Assembly (NCBI GenBank): GCA_018824085.1
Contig: JAHJHI010000047.1
Coordinates: forward strand, 117,313-181,312
DNA length: 64,000 nucleotides
Source of the DNA: Gammaproteobacteria bacterium
GTDB lineage: Bacteria > Pseudomonadota > Gammaproteobacteria > Burkholderiales > Rhodocyclaceae
Reading direction: 5' to 3'
The notes under the pieces were generated by a model. That model worked only from the letters and a program-made list of their open reading frames with translations, ran no database searches and was not told the origin of the DNA. The translations under genes were made by a program, and so were the position numbers. The number at the start of each line of letters is the position of its first letter. The stretch's first letter is position 1. Below, in pieces: positions 8,722-17,964 of the stretch.

Positions 8722-9594
8722 ATGAGTGAAGTTCGACGCGGCGCAATGCGTCTGGTCTTGATCAGCGGCATGTCCGGCTCGGGCAAGAGCGTTGCCCTCA
8801 AGGTGCTGGAGGACAACGGTTTCTATTGTGTCGACAACCTGCCCGCGCCGATGCTTCCTCAGCTGGTCGGTCATCTGCGCGAAGGCGGCTACAGCCGCGT
8901 GGCCGTGGCCGTGGACGTGCGCTCCGGCAAGAGCATGAGCGCGCTGCCGCCGATGATGGGCGTGCTGCGCAACGGCATCCAGCTGCAGACGCTGTTTCTG
9001 GACGCGCGTGACGAAACGCTGATTGCCCGCTTTTCCGAAACCCGCCGGCGTCACCCGCTGGGCGATGACCAGACCACACTCGGTGAAGCAATCCGCCGCG
9101 AACGTGAGCTTCTGGCACCCATGGTCGAACTGAGTCATCGCATCGACACCAGCGACCTGCCTTCGTCGGTGCTGCGCAAATGGGTCGGCGACGTCGTCGA
9201 GCTCGACGAGGGCGCCGGACTCACACTGATGTTCGAATCGTTCGGCTTCAAACACGGTATTCCGCTCGACGCCGATCTGGTGTTCGACGTGCGCTGTCTG
9301 CCCAATCCGTACTACGACACGGCGCTGCGTCCGCTGACCGGGCGCGACAAGCCGGTCATCGACTACCTCGAAAACAATCCGGAAGTGCTGCGCATGCGCG
9401 ACGACATTGCGCGCTTCGTCACCGACTGGCTGCCCTGCTACGTCAAGGACAACCGCAGCTATCTGACGGTGGCCATCGGCTGTACCGGCGGCCAGCACCG
9501 TTCGGTGTACATGTCGCAATGGCTGGCCGAGCACTTCCGCAACGCGGCCCGCGTGCTGGTACGCCACCGCTCGCTCGCCTCCGCGAGCAAATGA
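8722..9594 (+). CDS. rapZ: RNase adapter protein RapZ
   Basis: 290 residues. P-loop GMSGSGKS near the N terminus, followed by [10 protein letters not shown] and a C-terminal domain with [13 protein letters not shown], all diagnostic of the RapZ/YvcJ family: a nucleotide-binding protein that in enterobacteria binds GlmZ-type sRNA and controls glucosamine-6-phosphate synthase. The family start would fit the ATG at 8746 (MRLVLISG) better than 8722; neither has a strong ribosome-binding site. An AT-rich stretch (8680-8705) lies just upstream and may hold the promoter. It overlaps the next gene by ATGA. Confidence 0.92.
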   Translation: MSEVRRGAMRLVLISGMSGSGKSVALKVLEDNGFYCVDNLPAPMLPQLVGHLREGGYSRVAVAVDVRSGKSMSALPPMMGVLRNGIQLQTLFLDARDETLIARFSETRRRHPLGDDQTTLGEAIRRERELLAPMVELSHRIDTSDLPSSVLRKWVGDVVELDEGAGLTLMFESFGFKHGIPLDADLVFDVRCLPNPYYDTALRPLTGRDKPVIDYLENNPEVLRMRDDIARFVTDWLPCYVKDNRSYLTVAIGCTGGQHRSVYMSQWLAEHFRNAARVLVRHRSLASASK

Positions 9595-9965
9595 CCGTCG
9601 TGCGGCCCGGCGACTGGCTGGTGATCGCCGCCGGCCTGGCGGCCACCGTCGCCACGGCCGCCAGTCAGTGGGGTCAGGCGGCGCCGGCACACGCGCAGGT
9701 CCGGCTCGATGGCCGCGTCGTGGCGGAACTTCCGCTGACGGGCAGACACCGGGTAAGCATAGACGGGGCGCTGTCGTCGCGCGGTCCGACCGTCATCGAG
9801 GTGGAGCCCGGCCGGGCGCGCGTCGCGGCGGACCCCGGTCCGCGCCAGTACTGCGTGCTGCAGGGCTGGCTGACCCGCGCCGGCAGCGTTGCCGTCTGCG
9901 CGCCCAGTCATGTCACGCTGCAGCTCACCGGGGCCGGCAGCATGCCGGACACGGTGGCGTTCTGA
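9591..9965 (+). CDS. NusG domain II-containing exported/anchored protein
   Basis: 124 residues. One N-terminal hydrophobic segment ([15 protein letters not shown]) anchors or exports it; the rest fits the NusG_II-type small beta domain ([19 protein letters not shown], Cys in [10 protein letters not shown]). In many bacteria such genes accompany Gx transporter/HepS-I genes, as here. Start by ATGA overlap with rapZ; stop overlaps the next start (TGATG). Exact role unknown. Confidence 0.75.
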   Translation: MTVVRPGDWLVIAAGLAATVATAASQWGQAAPAHAQVRLDGRVVAELPLTGRHRVSIDGALSSRGPTVIEVEPGRARVAADPGPRQYCVLQGWLTRAGSVAVCAPSHVTLQLTGAGSMPDTVAF

Positions 9966-10495
9966 TGGCCTCAACCGCGGGCCCGGCTTCGCACGAGGTA
10001 CAACCAAGCGCGCGCGACCGACGGCTCGCGCACTACGCCGCGGCGGCCATCGCCGCGGCGCTGGTCGAAGCGGCCATCCCGAGCCCGTTGCCGGGCGTCA
10101 AGCCCGGGCTCGCCAATGTCGTCATCCTCATCGTGCTGGCCCGTCACGGCTGGCGCGACGCGGTCTGGGTCAGCGTGTTGCGGGTCATCGCCGGCAGTCT
10201 GCTGGCGGGCCAGTTTCTCGCGCCCGGTTTCTTCCTCGCCGCCAGCGGCGCGCTGTGCAGCCTGCTGGTGCTCGGTGCGCTGCAGGCGGTATCGTGGCGC
10301 TGGCTGGGCCCGGTCGGGCGTTCCGTCGCGGCGGCGTTCGCGCATATCGGCGGCCAGCTGCTGCTGGCGCGCGCGTGGCTCGTGCCGCATGACGGGCTGT
10401 TCAATCTTGCGCCGGTCTTTTTCGCCGCGGCGCTGCTGTTCGGCGTCGTGAATGGTGTCGTCGCCGCCCGACTGATGGAGCGTAACCCGCAATGA
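9965..10495 (+). CDS. Gx transporter family / heptaprenyl diphosphate synthase component I-like membrane protein
   Basis: 176 residues, four to five membrane segments. The segment PSPLPGVKPGLANVVILIVL is the hallmark of this family (PF07456). Members occur with NusG_II proteins and ApbE flavin transferases or isoprenoid synthases; the transported ligand is not established. Start at ATG 9965; overlap of 4 bp with ubiX. Confidence 0.82.
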   Translation: MASTAGPASHEVQPSARDRRLAHYAAAAIAAALVEAAIPSPLPGVKPGLANVVILIVLARHGWRDAVWVSVLRVIAGSLLAGQFLAPGFFLAASGALCSLLVLGALQAVSWRWLGPVGRSVAAAFAHIGGQLLLARAWLVPHDGLFNLAPVFFAAALLFGVVNGVVAARLMERNPQ

Positions 10496-11118
10496 CCCCT
10501 GTTCCGCCCGCCACGATATGCGTGGCCCTGACCGGTGCGTCGGGCATGCCCTACGGCATCCGGCTGCTCGAGTCGCTGCTCGGCGCCGGCTGCCGCGTCT
10601 GGCTCATCTATTCCCAAGTGGCGCAGATCGTCGCCCGGCAGGAAATGGATCTGCTGCTGCCAGGCAATCCGGCCCAGGCGGCGCGCGAACTGGGCGCGCG
10701 TTTCGGCGCACCGGACGGTCAGCTGCAGGTGTTCGGACGGGAGGACTGGAACTGCCCGCCGGCATCGGGCTCGAATCCGCCGGATGCAATGGTGGTGTGC
10801 CCGTGCTCGATGGGCACGCTCGCGTCGATCGCGCACGGACTCGCGTCCAACCTGATCGAACGGGCCGCCGACGTCGTGCTGAAGGAACGCCGGCCGCTCA
10901 TCCTCGTGCCCCGGGAGACGCCGTTCTCGACGCTGCATCTGGAAAACATGCTGAGCCTGTCGCGCAACGGCGCGGTCATCCTGCCGCCTGCGCCCGGCTT
11001 CTACAACCAGCCCCGCGAGATCGGCGATCTCGTCGATTTCGTGGTCGCGCGCATCCTCGACCAGCTGCGCGTGCCACACCGGCTGATGCCGCGCTGGGGC
11101 GACGATGCCGCCTCATGA
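10492..11118 (+). CDS. ubiX: Flavin prenyltransferase UbiX
   Basis: 208 residues. Makes prenylated FMN, the cofactor of UbiD decarboxylase in ubiquinone synthesis. Seen: GASGMPYG at the N terminus, CPCSMGTLASIAHG and the RPLILVPRETPF segment, all conserved in UbiX. It is the last gene of the tightly overlapping set rapZ-NusG_II-Gx-ubiX. A gap of about 100 bp separates it from the STAS gene. Confidence 0.94.
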   Translation: MTPVPPATICVALTGASGMPYGIRLLESLLGAGCRVWLIYSQVAQIVARQEMDLLLPGNPAQAARELGARFGAPDGQLQVFGREDWNCPPASGSNPPDAMVVCPCSMGTLASIAHGLASNLIERAADVVLKERRPLILVPRETPFSTLHLENMLSLSRNGAVILPPAPGFYNQPREIGDLVDFVVARILDQLRVPHRLMPRWGDDAAS

Positions 11119-11215
11119 CACGAGCGCTGTCACACCTCTGACATCCGGATGAAACATGCTGGCCGGTCAGCGATCCTGTCGCCCTTCGGCGGTCTGGATT
11201 CAACGGAGTGACAAC

Positions 11216-11557
11216 ATGAAGATGGACAGCCAGCCGCTGGACGGCGGCATCACACTGATCACCCTCGACGGCCGGCTCGACATCGAGGGCGCCGAGGCAC
11301 TCGACCAGCCCTTCACCTACGCCACCAGCACGCATCCGGCGAAGATCGCCGTGGACCTGTCTTCGGTGAGCTTTCTCGCCTCGATCGGCATCCGCACGCT
11401 GCTGTCCGCCGCACGCGGACAGGCGTCGCGCGGCGGCAAACTGGTGCTGTTCGGCGCACAACCGATGATACGGCGCGTGCTGAACACGGCCGGCGTCGAC
11501 CAGTTGCTCACGCTGTGCGACGATCTGGACGCAGCGCGCAGCGCGCTCGCCGACTGA
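11216..11557 (+). CDS. STAS-domain anti-sigma factor antagonist
   Basis: 113 residues, a single STAS domain. The segment VSFLASIGIRTLL carries the conserved Ser that is phosphorylated in SpoIIAA/RsbV proteins. The ATG at 11216 has GGAG upstream. It lies 30 bp before a kinase/phosphatase fusion, its obvious partner in a partner-switching cascade that controls an effector by reversible Ser phosphorylation. Confidence 0.9.
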   Translation: MKMDSQPLDGGITLITLDGRLDIEGAEALDQPFTYATSTHPAKIAVDLSSVSFLASIGIRTLLSAARGQASRGGKLVLFGAQPMIRRVLNTAGVDQLLTLCDDLDAARSALAD

Positions 11558-11587
11558 CCGCGCAGCCCCGGCGACACGGCGGCTTCC

Positions 11588-13363
11588 ATGCATAGTGCCC
11601 ACGCGCGCCGCAGCCTGCGGCTGATCAATGACAGCGGCGCCATATCGGCCGCCAGCGCCTGGCTGCGCACGCTCGGCGAGCACTTCGAACTGGGCAGTGA
11701 ACTGGTGTTCCGGCTCGACCTGTGCGCGTCGGAGCTGGTTGCCAACATCGTCAGTTACGCGTTCGACGACGAGGCACCGCACACCATCGCGCTCGACCTC
11801 ATCCTCGAACCGCAGTCGGTGAAGCTGATCGTCGCCGACGACGGGCGCGAGTTCGACCTGCTGGCGCTGCCCGACCCGGTTGCGCCCGTCACGCTGGAAG
11901 AAGCAAGCCTGGGCGGACTGGGCGTGCATCTGGTGCGCCAGTTTGCCGACCAGGTGAGTTACGAGCGCCAGGACGGGCGCAACCGGCTCACGCTGGCGTG
12001 GCCCCGCCCCGGCCGGCGCGACCCCTCGGCCAGCCGCGCCCCGGTACGTCGAGGCATCGAGCGCCGCCGCCAGCACACGGTGGGCTTCCCGCTGCAACGT
12101 GGCAACGGCAGCCGCATCGCCCGCGACGCACGCAGCGGTACGGAGCGCCGCGCGCTCGGTTTCATTTCGCGCATCGGCCTGTTCCGCGACGTGCCCTACG
12201 CGCTGATCGAAGGGCTGCTGGCGCACTGCCCGCAGCGCGACTATCCGGACGAATACGTGGTGCTTGAGCCCGGCGTGCGCAACGACAACGTGGCGCTCGT
12301 GCTCGCCGGCCGCCTGCGCGTGCACCTCGACTCGCCGCACGGCAACGGCCAGCCGGGCGACTACACGTCCATCGGCGCCGGCGAGTGCGCGGGTGAGTTG
12401 TCCATCATCGACGGCGAACCGGCTTCGGCCTGGGTCATCGCCGAGCCGGGCACCCGCCTGCTGCTGATCGACGCCCACGCCTTCTTCTCCGAACTGCTGC
12501 CGCTGCCCCGCGTGGCGCGCAACCTGCTCGGCATGATGGCGGCGCGCATGCGCCAGGCCAATCATCAGGTGATCGAGCGCATCCGCAACACCATGCTGCT
12601 GGAACGCCTGCAGTCGGAAATGCGCACCGCCGAGGAAATACAGCTGAGCATGCTGCCGATGCGCTCGCCGATGTTTCCCGAGCACGCCGAGATCGAATGC
12701 GAAGCGAACATCCAGCAGGCGCGCGAGGTCGGCGGCGACTTCTTCGACGCCTTCTTCATCGACGCCGAACGCCTGTTCATCGCGATCGGCGACGTCTGCG
12801 GCAAGGGCATGCCCGCCGCATTGCTGATGATGCGCACACTCACCACGCTGCGCTCGGAAGCCGGGCGCCGGCAGGGCCAGAAGGGCCATCTCGAACGCGT
12901 GATGGAACGCATCAACCGCAAGCTCGCCCTCAACAACGACAGCCTGCTGTTCGCCAGTCTCTTCATCGGGCTGCTCGATACCGGCAATGGCAACCTGCGC
13001 TACGCCAACGCGGGCCACATGCGTCCGGCGCTGCTGCGCCAGGGCGACCGCGCAACGCTGCTCAAGGTGCCGCGCAACCCGATCGCGGGCATCGACCCGA
13101 GCATCGACTACGCGCTGGGCGAAACACGTCTCGGCGCGGGCGACCTGCTGCTGCTCTATACCGACGGCGTGACCGAGGCGAACAGCCCGGACTCGGAACT
13201 GTTCGGCGACGCGCGCCTGCTGGCGACACTCGACGGCATGACCGAGCGCGACGCGGCGTCGGCGATCTGCGCCGTACGCAACGCGATGCGCAAGTTCTGC
13301 GGCAATCGCGCCCCGGCCGACGACGTGACACTGCTCGCCGTGCGCTACCTCGGGCGCAACTGA
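11588..13363 (+). CDS. Partner-switching fusion: HATPase kinase, cNMP-binding-like domain, SpoIIE/PP2C phosphatase
   Basis: 591 residues in three parts. Residues about 1-140 are an RsbW-like HATPase (SELVANIVSYAF; DDGREFD; LGGLGVHLVRQ). About 195-320 resemble a cyclic-nucleotide-binding fold (GAGECAGELSIIDGEPASA). A linker helix (about 325-355) leads to a PP2C/SpoIIE domain (REVGGDFFD, GDVCGKGMPAAL, YTDGVTEA, APADDVTLL). Both arms of a switch, kinase and phosphatase, are thus in one chain, presumably acting on the STAS protein encoded just upstream. The effector is not visible. Confidence 0.9.
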   Translation: MHSAHARRSLRLINDSGAISAASAWLRTLGEHFELGSELVFRLDLCASELVANIVSYAFDDEAPHTIALDLILEPQSVKLIVADDGREFDLLALPDPVAPVTLEEASLGGLGVHLVRQFADQVSYERQDGRNRLTLAWPRPGRRDPSASRAPVRRGIERRRQHTVGFPLQRGNGSRIARDARSGTERRALGFISRIGLFRDVPYALIEGLLAHCPQRDYPDEYVVLEPGVRNDNVALVLAGRLRVHLDSPHGNGQPGDYTSIGAGECAGELSIIDGEPASAWVIAEPGTRLLLIDAHAFFSELLPLPRVARNLLGMMAARMRQANHQVIERIRNTMLLERLQSEMRTAEEIQLSMLPMRSPMFPEHAEIECEANIQQAREVGGDFFDAFFIDAERLFIAIGDVCGKGMPAALLMMRTLTTLRSEAGRRQGQKGHLERVMERINRKLALNNDSLLFASLFIGLLDTGNGNLRYANAGHMRPALLRQGDRATLLKVPRNPIAGIDPSIDYALGETRLGAGDLLLLYTDGVTEANSPDSELFGDARLLATLDGMTERDAASAICAVRNAMRKFCGNRAPADDVTLLAVRYLGRN

Positions 13364-13463
13364 CGGCGCGGCGCAACCGTGTAACGCCTTTGTCGCCGTG
13401 ACGTCACATCACCTGAACACGCATTCCCTATCGTGAGGAACATCCTTCACGGAGACCGGATGC

Positions 13464-14222
13464 ATGCTTCAAGTCAACACCGCACGCGAACGACGTGCCC
13501 AGCGCAACCTGAGCGTTGCGCTGGCAACGAGCGAATCGGACGTCCTGGCAGCGCAGAAGCTGCGCTGGCGCGTATTCGCCGACGAACTGGGCGCACGCCT
13601 TGACGCGCCGGTGCATGGCGTCGACAGCGACCGCTTCGACCCGCACTGCGAACACCTCATCGTGCGCGACGAGGACAACGGCCGCATCGTCGGCTGTTAC
13701 CGCATCCTGCCGCCCGAGGCCGCGCGCCGCACCGGCGGCTACTACTCGGAAACCGAATTCGATCTCGGACGGCTCGACCACCTGCGTTCGCAGATGGTCG
13801 AGATCGGCCGCTCCTGCATCGACGCCGACTACCGCCAGAACGCGGCCGTCATTGCGCTGCTGTGGTCGGGGCTCGCGCGCTACATGCTCGAAACCGGCCA
13901 CCAGTACCTGATCGGCTGCGCCAGCATCAGTCTGGCCGACGGTGGTCACAACGCTGCGGCGATCTTCAACAGCCTGCATGCGCACATGGCGCCGCAGGAA
14001 TACCGGGTGTTCCCGAAGGTGCGCCTGCCGCTGGAACGGCTGACACCGCATCCCGCGTGCGTCGTGCCGCCGCTGGTCAAGGGCTATCTGCGCGCCGGTG
14101 CCGATGTCTGCGGCGAGCCGGCCTGGGATCCGGACTTCAATACCGCCGATCTTCCGCTCCTGTTGACGATGTCGCGGTTAGACTCCCGCTATGCACGGCA
14201 TTTCGTGCAGCGCGCGGCCTGA
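13464..14222 (+). CDS. olsB: Ornithine N-acyltransferase-like GNAT protein (OlsB type)
   Basis: 252 residues. A GNAT-type acyltransferase of the OlsB/hemolysin-like family: KLRWRVFADELGA near the N terminus, EIGRSCIDADYR and the C-terminal PPLVKGYLRAGA with CGEPAWDPDFNTADLP. OlsB attaches a 3-hydroxyacyl chain from ACP to ornithine, the first step to ornithine lipids. A GGAG sits 9 bases before the ATG at 13464. A phospholipid-type acyltransferase follows 19 bp later and would perform the second step. Confidence 0.87.
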   Translation: MLQVNTARERRAQRNLSVALATSESDVLAAQKLRWRVFADELGARLDAPVHGVDSDRFDPHCEHLIVRDEDNGRIVGCYRILPPEAARRTGGYYSETEFDLGRLDHLRSQMVEIGRSCIDADYRQNAAVIALLWSGLARYMLETGHQYLIGCASISLADGGHNAAAIFNSLHAHMAPQEYRVFPKVRLPLERLTPHPACVVPPLVKGYLRAGADVCGEPAWDPDFNTADLPLLLTMSRLDSRYARHFVQRAA

Positions 14223-14241
14223 ACGAACGGGAGGGAGCGCG

Positions 14242-15069
14242 ATGTCACTGATCGATATTTCGGCTGATTTCTTCGACGCACCCGCCTTGACCCCGAGCAC
14301 CGGACAAACCCGCCCGCACGCCGCGGCCGCCACCCGCCACACCGGTTTCCGCGCCGCCCTGCGCATGGGCTGGCGCATCACGCGCCTGGCGGCTCATGTC
14401 GCCGTCGGTTGCACGCGCGTGGCCGTGCTCTATCCGCTGGTGTCCGAGCGCACGCAGCGCAAGATCCGCGCAAAGTGGTCGCGCCAGCTGCTGCGCGTAC
14501 TCGGCGTCGAACTGCAGGCGCAAGGGCCGCTGCCGCGCCCCGGACAGCTGCTCGTGAGCAATCACATCTCGTGGGTGGACGTGTTCGTCATCAACGCCAT
14601 CTCGCCGCTGTCCTTCGTCTGCAAGGACGACGTGCGCAGCTGGCCGGTGCTGGGCTGGCTCGTTGCGCGCAACCACACGGTATTCATCCGCCGTGCCAGC
14701 CGCAGCTCCGCCGCCGAGGTCCGCCGCGAGCTGGTCGGGTCGCTGTCGTGCGGGCGCAGCGTCATGGTGTTCCCCGAAGGCACGACGACGGACGGGCGCA
14801 GCGTGCTGCCCTTCCGTGCGGCGCTGTTCCAGGCCGCGATCGACGCCGGCCGCGCCGTGAAACCGGTGCGCCTGCGCTATCTGGACCACGACGGCGAGCT
14901 GTCGGACGCGACCGTCTACATCGGAGAAACCACCTTCTGGGAATCGGTGTGCCGCATCGCCCGGGCACCGCGCACGGTGGCGACGGTGGAGCTGCTGCCG
15001 GCGGTACCCACGCACGGACTGACGCGGCAATACCTGGCCGACGCCAGCCACGCGCAGATCACCGGCTGA
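14242..15069 (+). CDS. olsA: 1-acyl-glycerol-3-phosphate / lyso-ornithine lipid O-acyltransferase (PlsC/OlsA family)
   Basis: 275 residues. An N-terminal hydrophobic stretch is followed by the acyltransferase motifs NHISWVD (NHx4D) and FPEGTTT. The ATG at 14242 has GGGAGG upstream. PlsC-family enzymes transfer an acyl chain to a lysolipid; next to an OlsB-type gene the likely substrate is lyso-ornithine lipid. The family is certain, the substrate is inferred from context. Confidence 0.87.
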   Translation: MSLIDISADFFDAPALTPSTGQTRPHAAAATRHTGFRAALRMGWRITRLAAHVAVGCTRVAVLYPLVSERTQRKIRAKWSRQLLRVLGVELQAQGPLPRPGQLLVSNHISWVDVFVINAISPLSFVCKDDVRSWPVLGWLVARNHTVFIRRASRSSAAEVRRELVGSLSCGRSVMVFPEGTTTDGRSVLPFRAALFQAAIDAGRAVKPVRLRYLDHDGELSDATVYIGETTFWESVCRIARAPRTVATVELLPAVPTHGLTRQYLADASHAQITG

Positions 15070-15070
15070 A

Positions 15071-15095
15071 ATAGCCCGTTTCGGCAGCGGGCTAT
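15071..15095. other. Hairpin between olsA-like gene and TIR-CHAT gene
   Basis: Inverted repeat ATAGCCCG / CGGGCTAT, 8-bp stem, 9-base loop, without a T tract. A second palindrome (CATGGC / GCCATG, about 15115-15132) follows. They may end the ornithine-lipid operon or affect expression of the TTG-initiated gene at 15167. Confidence 0.45.
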
Positions 15096-15166
15096 ACTCG
15101 ATGCCGGTGTCACGGCATGGCATGTCGCCATGACCGTCCGGCGCCATTCGCTGCGGGGCCGCGCGG

Positions 15167-17947
15167 TTGAAGATTTTCCTGTCCTACGCATCCGAAGCAC
15201 GCGATCGCGCCGAAGGCGTCAATGCGGCGCTGTGTGCGTCCGGGCACAGCGTGTTCTTCGACCGGGACGACCTTCCACCCGGGCTGGACTACGACGCGCG
15301 CATCCGCGCCGCGATCGACGACTGCGACCTTTTCGTCTTCCTGATTTCGCCGGCCGCCGTCGCGGGCGGACACTACACACGCACCGAACTCAAGATCGCC
15401 CGGCGCCGCTGGGACGATCCGGCCGGCCACGTGCTGCCGGTCATGGTGGAGCCGACGCCCTTCTCCGAACTGCCGGCCTATCTCGGCTCGGTCACCGTGC
15501 TCGTGCCGGAAGGCAATCTGGCCGCCGAAGTCGTGCTGGCGGTATCGGATCTTGCCGGCAGCCGCGCGGGCGGTAGCGAAGCACCGCAGCCGGCCACGGC
15601 CAGCGAACCCGGTGCGCGCTACACGTCGCTGATGCTGTCCTTCGAGCCGGGCGATGCCGGACGCTACACGCTGTCCCTGCAGGGCGCGCGCGCCACCTGC
15701 GTACTTGACGCCCCGGCCATCGAACGGGCGCTGTGGCAGGACGCCAGTGCGTCGACCGACACGCTGCGTCGCGCAACGCCCGGCTTCACCGGCCTGCCCG
15801 GCGCACGTCAGGCACGGGAAGTCGGCCGCCAGCTCCATGAGGCGCTGTTCGGCGCCGATCTGCGCGCACCGCTGCTGGCCCATCTGCGCACGATGGATGC
15901 GCAATCGGGCAACGGTTTGCGGTTCGTCATCGACACCACCCACACACCCGAACTCGCCCGCCTGCCGTGGGAATTCCTGTACAGCCCGGACAAGGACGAC
16001 TTCCTGTTCTCGGATCGCATGAAGCCGGTCGTGCGCTGGCTGGACACCGGCGAACCCGTGCCCACGCTGCATATCGACGGACCGCTCAAGGTGCTGATCG
16101 CCTTCGCCGCGCCCGGCCGCCTCGCCCATTTGCGCATCGGCGAAGAGATATCGCGGCTCGACGAAGCACTTGGCGAACTCGCGGCCCAGGGCCGGGTACA
16201 AGTCACGCGTCTGGCGCACGCCACACTCGAGTCGCTGGACGACGCGCTGCTGCGCCAGGGCGCGCACGTACTGCACTTCATCGGCCACGGTGATTTCGAC
16301 GGCGACGAGGGCGTGCTTCTGCTCGAGGGCGAGGACGGCGCGCCGGACCCGCTGACCGGACGCCGTCTTGGCGTGTTGCTGCGCAACCATCTTGGCAGCC
16401 TGCGCCTCGTGTTCCTGAACAACTGCATGGGTGCCACGGTGTCGCCTGCGGACCCCTTCGGCGGCATCGCGCAGACGCTGATCCGGCGCGGCGTGCCAGC
16501 CGTGATCGCCATGCAGTTCGCCGTGCCGGACAAGGCGGCGATCGCGCTGGCACGCCATTTCTACCGCTACCTCGCTGCCGGACAGCCGGTCGACGCGGCG
16601 CTGACCTCGGCGCGCGCCTTCCTGTACGCACGCGGCTTCGAAGTCGAGTGGGGCGCGCCGGCACTGCACATGCGCGCACCGGACGGCCGGCTGTTCGACA
16701 TCGCGGCCGCGCCGGAGCAGGCGCCGGCGCGGATGCCGACGCCCGCCGCCGAGATCGATTCGCGTGTGTCGGCCGACGACGCCGCATCACCGGCGCCCGC
16801 CACCGCTTCAAACGGCCGCCGGCGCGTCGGCGCATTCGCCATCGGCGCCGTCGTGCTGCTGGCAGCCACGGCGGCGCTGGTCGCCTTCCTTGGCGGCGGC
16901 GGACGCGATGATGCGGGCGAAACCGCATCCGGCGTCAGCGGCGGTGCAAGCGGCCCTGCGGCGGGCGCACCCTTGCCGCGCCCGTCCAGCCGCACGCCGA
17001 TCGATCGGGCTCTGGCGCAACTGGCCGCGGCCGACGACGCCGCGGCGGCCGCCACGCTTGAAAATCTGTTGAGGGCGGACCCGCAAGCGCTGGACGCCCG
17101 CCGGCTCGGCGAGCTTGCGCCGAAGCTTGACGAGCTGCTGTGGCAGGCGGCAACGCGCACGGCCGCACAGCAGCGCCCGGAACTGGCCGCCCGACTGGAG
17201 CGGATCGGCACGTTGATCCACCACAACGACAGCGCGGCCATCGAACCCGCGCCAGTGGCCGTCGCGCCGGACGCCCCCGCCAGGGTCGATCTGCGCTTCA
17301 GCGAGTTTGCCGGCGACGTGAACGCCGCACTGGAGCGCGGTGATGATGAAGGTGCCGCCGCGCTGATCGAAGAGGCCGTGGCACGCGGCTTCGTGCCGCC
17401 GCACACCGCCGCCGCCGGGGATCTCGCGCTGAAGCTGTCCGCCGGGCTGAACCTCGCGGCGCAGCGCAGCCCGCGATTCGCGCCGCTTTTCGACACGCTC
17501 CGCCGGGCGCTGATCGACGCGGAAACGGCGGGCGAAGCCGCCGCTGCGGCATCCGGTCAGGAGCCGCTCTACGTCGTGCGTCGCGGCGACACGCTGTCCG
17601 GCATCGCCGCCCGGCTGCTCGGCGACACGCAGCGCTGGCCCGAGCTGGTGACGGCGCAGCGCACACGGATCGAACTGTCCGGCGCGCGGCTGCGGGCCAT
17701 CACCGACCCGGACCGCCTGTACGCCGGCGAACAACTGGCCGTGCCGCCGGCCATCGACGAACTCGGCCGCGCGACCTGGCACTACCACGTGCAGCGTGGC
17801 GACACGCTGTGGTCCATCGCGGCGCGCATGTATGGCGACGGGCGGCTGTGGCGGCGCATCGCCGACGGGAATGAAAGCAGCGTGACGAACGCTGATCGCA
17901 TCCGGCCGGGCCAGGTTCTGGTCGTGCCGCCCTGGGCACCGCGCTGA
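15167..17947 (+). CDS. TIR-CHAT-transmembrane-LysM multidomain protein
   Basis: 926 residues. 1-130: TIR-like domain (KIFLSYAS start; Glu74 in HYTRTELK at the position of the NADase glutamate). About 150-530: CHAT caspase-like domain with His374 (HFIGHGD) and Cys420 (FLNNCMG). About 555-577: one membrane segment between a basic flank and Gly-rich residues. About 580-790: Ala-rich helical region. 801-848 and 872-924: two LysM domains (RRGDTLSGIA; QRGDTLWSIA). Topology suggests catalytic domains inside and LysM in the periplasm on peptidoglycan. Initiation is at TTG: an in-frame TGA at 15131 excludes an upstream start and no ATG or GTG precedes it. Single gene, base composition like its neighbours. 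Possible immune or cell-death effector; function unproven. Confidence 0.85.
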   Translation: MKIFLSYASEARDRAEGVNAALCASGHSVFFDRDDLPPGLDYDARIRAAIDDCDLFVFLISPAAVAGGHYTRTELKIARRRWDDPAGHVLPVMVEPTPFSELPAYLGSVTVLVPEGNLAAEVVLAVSDLAGSRAGGSEAPQPATASEPGARYTSLMLSFEPGDAGRYTLSLQGARATCVLDAPAIERALWQDASASTDTLRRATPGFTGLPGARQAREVGRQLHEALFGADLRAPLLAHLRTMDAQSGNGLRFVIDTTHTPELARLPWEFLYSPDKDDFLFSDRMKPVVRWLDTGEPVPTLHIDGPLKVLIAFAAPGRLAHLRIGEEISRLDEALGELAAQGRVQVTRLAHATLESLDDALLRQGAHVLHFIGHGDFDGDEGVLLLEGEDGAPDPLTGRRLGVLLRNHLGSLRLVFLNNCMGATVSPADPFGGIAQTLIRRGVPAVIAMQFAVPDKAAIALARHFYRYLAAGQPVDAALTSARAFLYARGFEVEWGAPALHMRAPDGRLFDIAAAPEQAPARMPTPAAEIDSRVSADDAASPAPATASNGRRRVGAFAIGAVVLLAATAALVAFLGGGGRDDAGETASGVSGGASGPAAGAPLPRPSSRTPIDRALAQLAAADDAAAAATLENLLRADPQALDARRLGELAPKLDELLWQAATRTAAQQRPELAARLERIGTLIHHNDSAAIEPAPVAVAPDAPARVDLRFSEFAGDVNAALERGDDEGAAALIEEAVARGFVPPHTAAAGDLALKLSAGLNLAAQRSPRFAPLFDTLRRALIDAETAGEAAAAASGQEPLYVVRRGDTLSGIAARLLGDTQRWPELVTAQRTRIELSGARLRAITDPDRLYAGEQLAVPPAIDELGRATWHYHVQRGDTLWSIAARMYGDGRLWRRIADGNESSVTNADRIRPGQVLVVPPWAPR

Positions 17948-17964
17948 ACACGCGCGGGCGCGCG

